DNA from: Candidatus Moraniibacteriota bacterium
Lineage (GTDB): Bacteria; Patescibacteriota; Minisyncoccia; Moranbacterales; GCA-2747515
Assembly: GCA_029933995.1 (NCBI GenBank)
Contig: JAOZNB010000061.1
Location: forward strand, 1 to 7,996
Direction: 5' to 3'
DNA length: 7,996 bases
The position numbers were made by a program, and so were the translations under genes. The notes below the pieces were generated by a model, which was given only the letters and a program-made list of their open reading frames with translations, ran no database searches and was not told the origin of the DNA. Below, one piece after another: positions 7,501 through 7,996 of the stretch (its first letter is position 1; the number at the start of each line of letters is the position of its first letter).

Positions 7501-7944
7501 ATATTCCTGACTCTTATTATCCAATTTGGGTCTTATCGAAAGTCATTTATTGTGCTTTTGGTAATTCCGTTAGCAATTTCAGGTGTTTTTGTTTTGTTTG
7601 CTATTTTTGGGATACCATTGTCATTTCCTGCACTCATCGGACTTCTTGCACTTTTTGGTATTGTAATTAACAATTCAATTATGATTATTGATCAAATTAA
7701 CAAAAATCATAAGGAAAATTTGCCATTCCATCAAGCAGTTGTAGAAGGGTCTTCGTCACGGTTTGAGCCAATTTTACTCAGTTCGCTTACGACAATTGTA
7801 GGTCTTTTGCCAACCACAATTACGCAACCTGTATGGCAAGGACTTGGTGGTGCTATTATTTCTGGACTTGTGTTTTCAGGTGTGATTATGCTTTTCTTTA
7901 TTCCAGCAGTATATTATATGATGTTTGAAAAAGAGTGTACTTAG
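4567..7944 (+). CDS. RND-family efflux transporter permease (AcrB/HAE-like) with extra membrane helices
   Basis: This is the inner-membrane, proton-driven component of the pump. The 1125 residues are longer than the usual 1000-1050. TM1 is at about 37-57, followed by the first porter region including MPGATPTDMESLVTKKIEKE. TM2 (365-383) to TM6 (about 490-516) follow, then TM7 (629-651), the second porter region with NREDLKR, and TM8-TM12 (about 972-1121). Between TM6 and TM7, two additional hydrophobic segments (526-544 and 554-574) precede the usual amphipathic linker, giving 14 predicted helices instead of 12. The TM4 relay motif reads GLLVDV (422-427): Asp426 is kept, but the second Asp of the AcrB pair is Val. 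The TM10 lysine of AcrB is replaced by Asn1035 in GIVINNSI, as in many VDN-type Gram-positive and HAE relatives. The 35-residue N-terminal cytoplasmic extension is also unusual. The start lacks a clear Shine-Dalgarno site and probably relies on coupling to the adaptor. The substrate is unknown; neighbours suggest fatty acids or other amphiphiles. Confidence 0.94.
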   Translation: MKNENGSQYHVSEYLQKLKYRSSDYSKILKNYITNMRLVALVLIALICMGSIAFLTIPRTLNPEINISVVVVTTVMPGATPTDMESLVTKKIEKELAKIDNVDIITSTSRESMSNIVIQFDDGTKRDSAQTDVQNAIGTLSTLPSEAHSPQIKAIDFEDVPVMRYAIVGNDIDEASLNSFVDSFIEDLEDQELIDRVVVSGNESQEVQILIKQERLNELNVDLQTVASLIKGALSSYPSGKVQSDTTEIGLTIDRDAMTIDELRNIIIAINGVMYRLGDIAQIAERSEPGHIPAFITSTQGLENNAITFDVYRIVGSKIADVNDQTVAIMESYQEIVDDSISFVKITSVNDDIEESFSDLYRNLSITVLLVFLVLFLFIGMRQAFLAALSIPLVFMTAFVVMMITGMTLNFLSIFALLLSLGLLVDVTIVIISAITTYYRSGKFTPKEVGLLVWKDYFGTLLVTTLTTVWAFIPLLLSTGIVGEFIKPLPIVVSSVLIGSVLVGFFIILPLMVWLLDFSMPRRTHIFFSIIIFVLFLVIVQQLLQNIGMSIPPLMWIAIVPTIIMLGYFLFVIIKKAWQHVKEFFQKRSNNSNKTNVHYAKDGIINLSRLMLFYQRTLDSVLQKKNSRLAVIGMVIVFFIFSISLVGFGFVKSEFFPSSDQTIVYVSMELPLDTRANISEDVAREFVAQIFDIDGILNIQTQIGAKITGDGDVLIGVNPNNVLITINLVDEELRDITSIEIAQDLRSSDAVRQFNEGKIIVSELSSGPPAGADVTIKLMGDDLDQLNIYANQVSDFLENTNGVINVKKSVETGSGKISFIPDSNQLIEHGFSVQEIGMYLRTFGSGLIVSEDVDFDDLSDSRDIAIRLSDDIQSIDALERTSVIARNGVSVPLTTLGKFVFKESPTEINREDLKRVLTVTAAVEDGYDANKINQETGNYIDDEIILAHGYSWQTGGANEESQKSVNSILKAMVLAIMLIFLTLIIQFGSYRKSFIVLLVIPLAISGVFVLFAIFGIPLSFPALIGLLALFGIVINNSIMIIDQINKNHKENLPFHQAVVEGSSSRFEPILLSSLTTIVGLLPTTITQPVWQGLGGAIISGLVFSGVIMLFFIPAVYYMMFEKECT

Positions 7945-7996
7945 AAAAAACCAGCATCGGACAGAAATGATATTTTGTATACGAATGGAAATCATT
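7945..7996. other. Downstream flank, no gene recognised
   Basis: The 52 bases after the permease stop show no hairpin with a T-run, so no terminator is visible and the operon may continue beyond the window. AATGAT (7966-7971) and ATCATT (7991-7996) are complementary across a 19-base gap, and GTATAC (7977-7982) is a 6-bp palindrome. Both are too weak to interpret with the sequence cut off here. Confidence 0.4.

Noticed and set aside
241..7944. Possible recoding of TGA, because none of the five main genes ends in TGA
   Set aside because: All five frames run full length under the standard bacterial code with no internal TGA. Glycines at conserved positions use GGN and tryptophans use TGG. Five stops of TAA or TAG are unremarkable in AT-rich DNA.
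1..7996. CRISPR array, tRNA, rRNA or insertion sequence
   Set aside because: No regularly spaced repeats, no tRNA-like fold, no rRNA segments, no transposase-like protein and no terminal inverted repeats with target duplications were seen.

Overview
The window is AT-rich bacterial DNA read with the standard bacterial code. It carries five complete genes, all on the + strand, filling almost everything from base 241 to base 7944. In order they are a TetR-family repressor, a patatin-like phospholipase, an FAD-dependent oleate hydratase (ohyA, myosin-cross-reactive-antigen family), an RND membrane-fusion (periplasmic adaptor) protein and a large RND-family inner-membrane transporter. The organism cannot be named from this sequence. 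An RND pump with an adaptor argues for a diderm or an unusual cell envelope. The low GC, mixed use of Shine-Dalgarno sites and divergent RND protein would also fit a Patescibacteria/CPR genome, but that is an inference only.

Bases 1-240 hold the tail of an upstream transcription unit and the control region of the operon. There is a possible C-terminal fragment of an unidentified gene (stop at 59-61) and a strong intrinsic terminator (97-125). A clean sigma70-type promoter follows (TTGACA at 162-167, TATTAT at 185-190, 17-bp spacing), with a perfect 7+6+7 inverted repeat (196-215) placed right after the -10 box. That is a good candidate operator for the TetR protein encoded next.

Bases 241-3274 hold tetR, the patatin gene (10 bp after tetR, its Shine-Dalgarno site overlapping the tetR stop) and ohyA (46 bp further on). 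A 126-bp gap follows with no convincing terminator or promoter. Bases 3401-7944 hold the adaptor and the RND permease, 11 bp apart and clearly a pair. No outer-membrane channel gene is present. The last 52 bases show no gene.

The gene set suggests a fatty-acid or membrane-lipid response module: the lipase would release fatty acids from lipids, the hydratase would convert cis-9 unsaturated fatty acids to 10-hydroxy fatty acids, and the pump would export lipophilic compounds, all under a TetR sensor. The closest known logic is the Staphylococcus aureus fatty-acid resistance pair FarR (TetR) / FarE (RND) together with its oleate hydratase. The pump's substrate here is inferred from context only.

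Notable oddities are two extra predicted membrane helices in the RND protein, a divergent RND proton-relay motif (VDV in TM4, Asn in place of the TM10 Lys), an oleate hydratase without the canonical catalytic-loop glutamate and without the usual C-terminal extension, and a marked change in arginine codon choice between ohyA and the pump genes.
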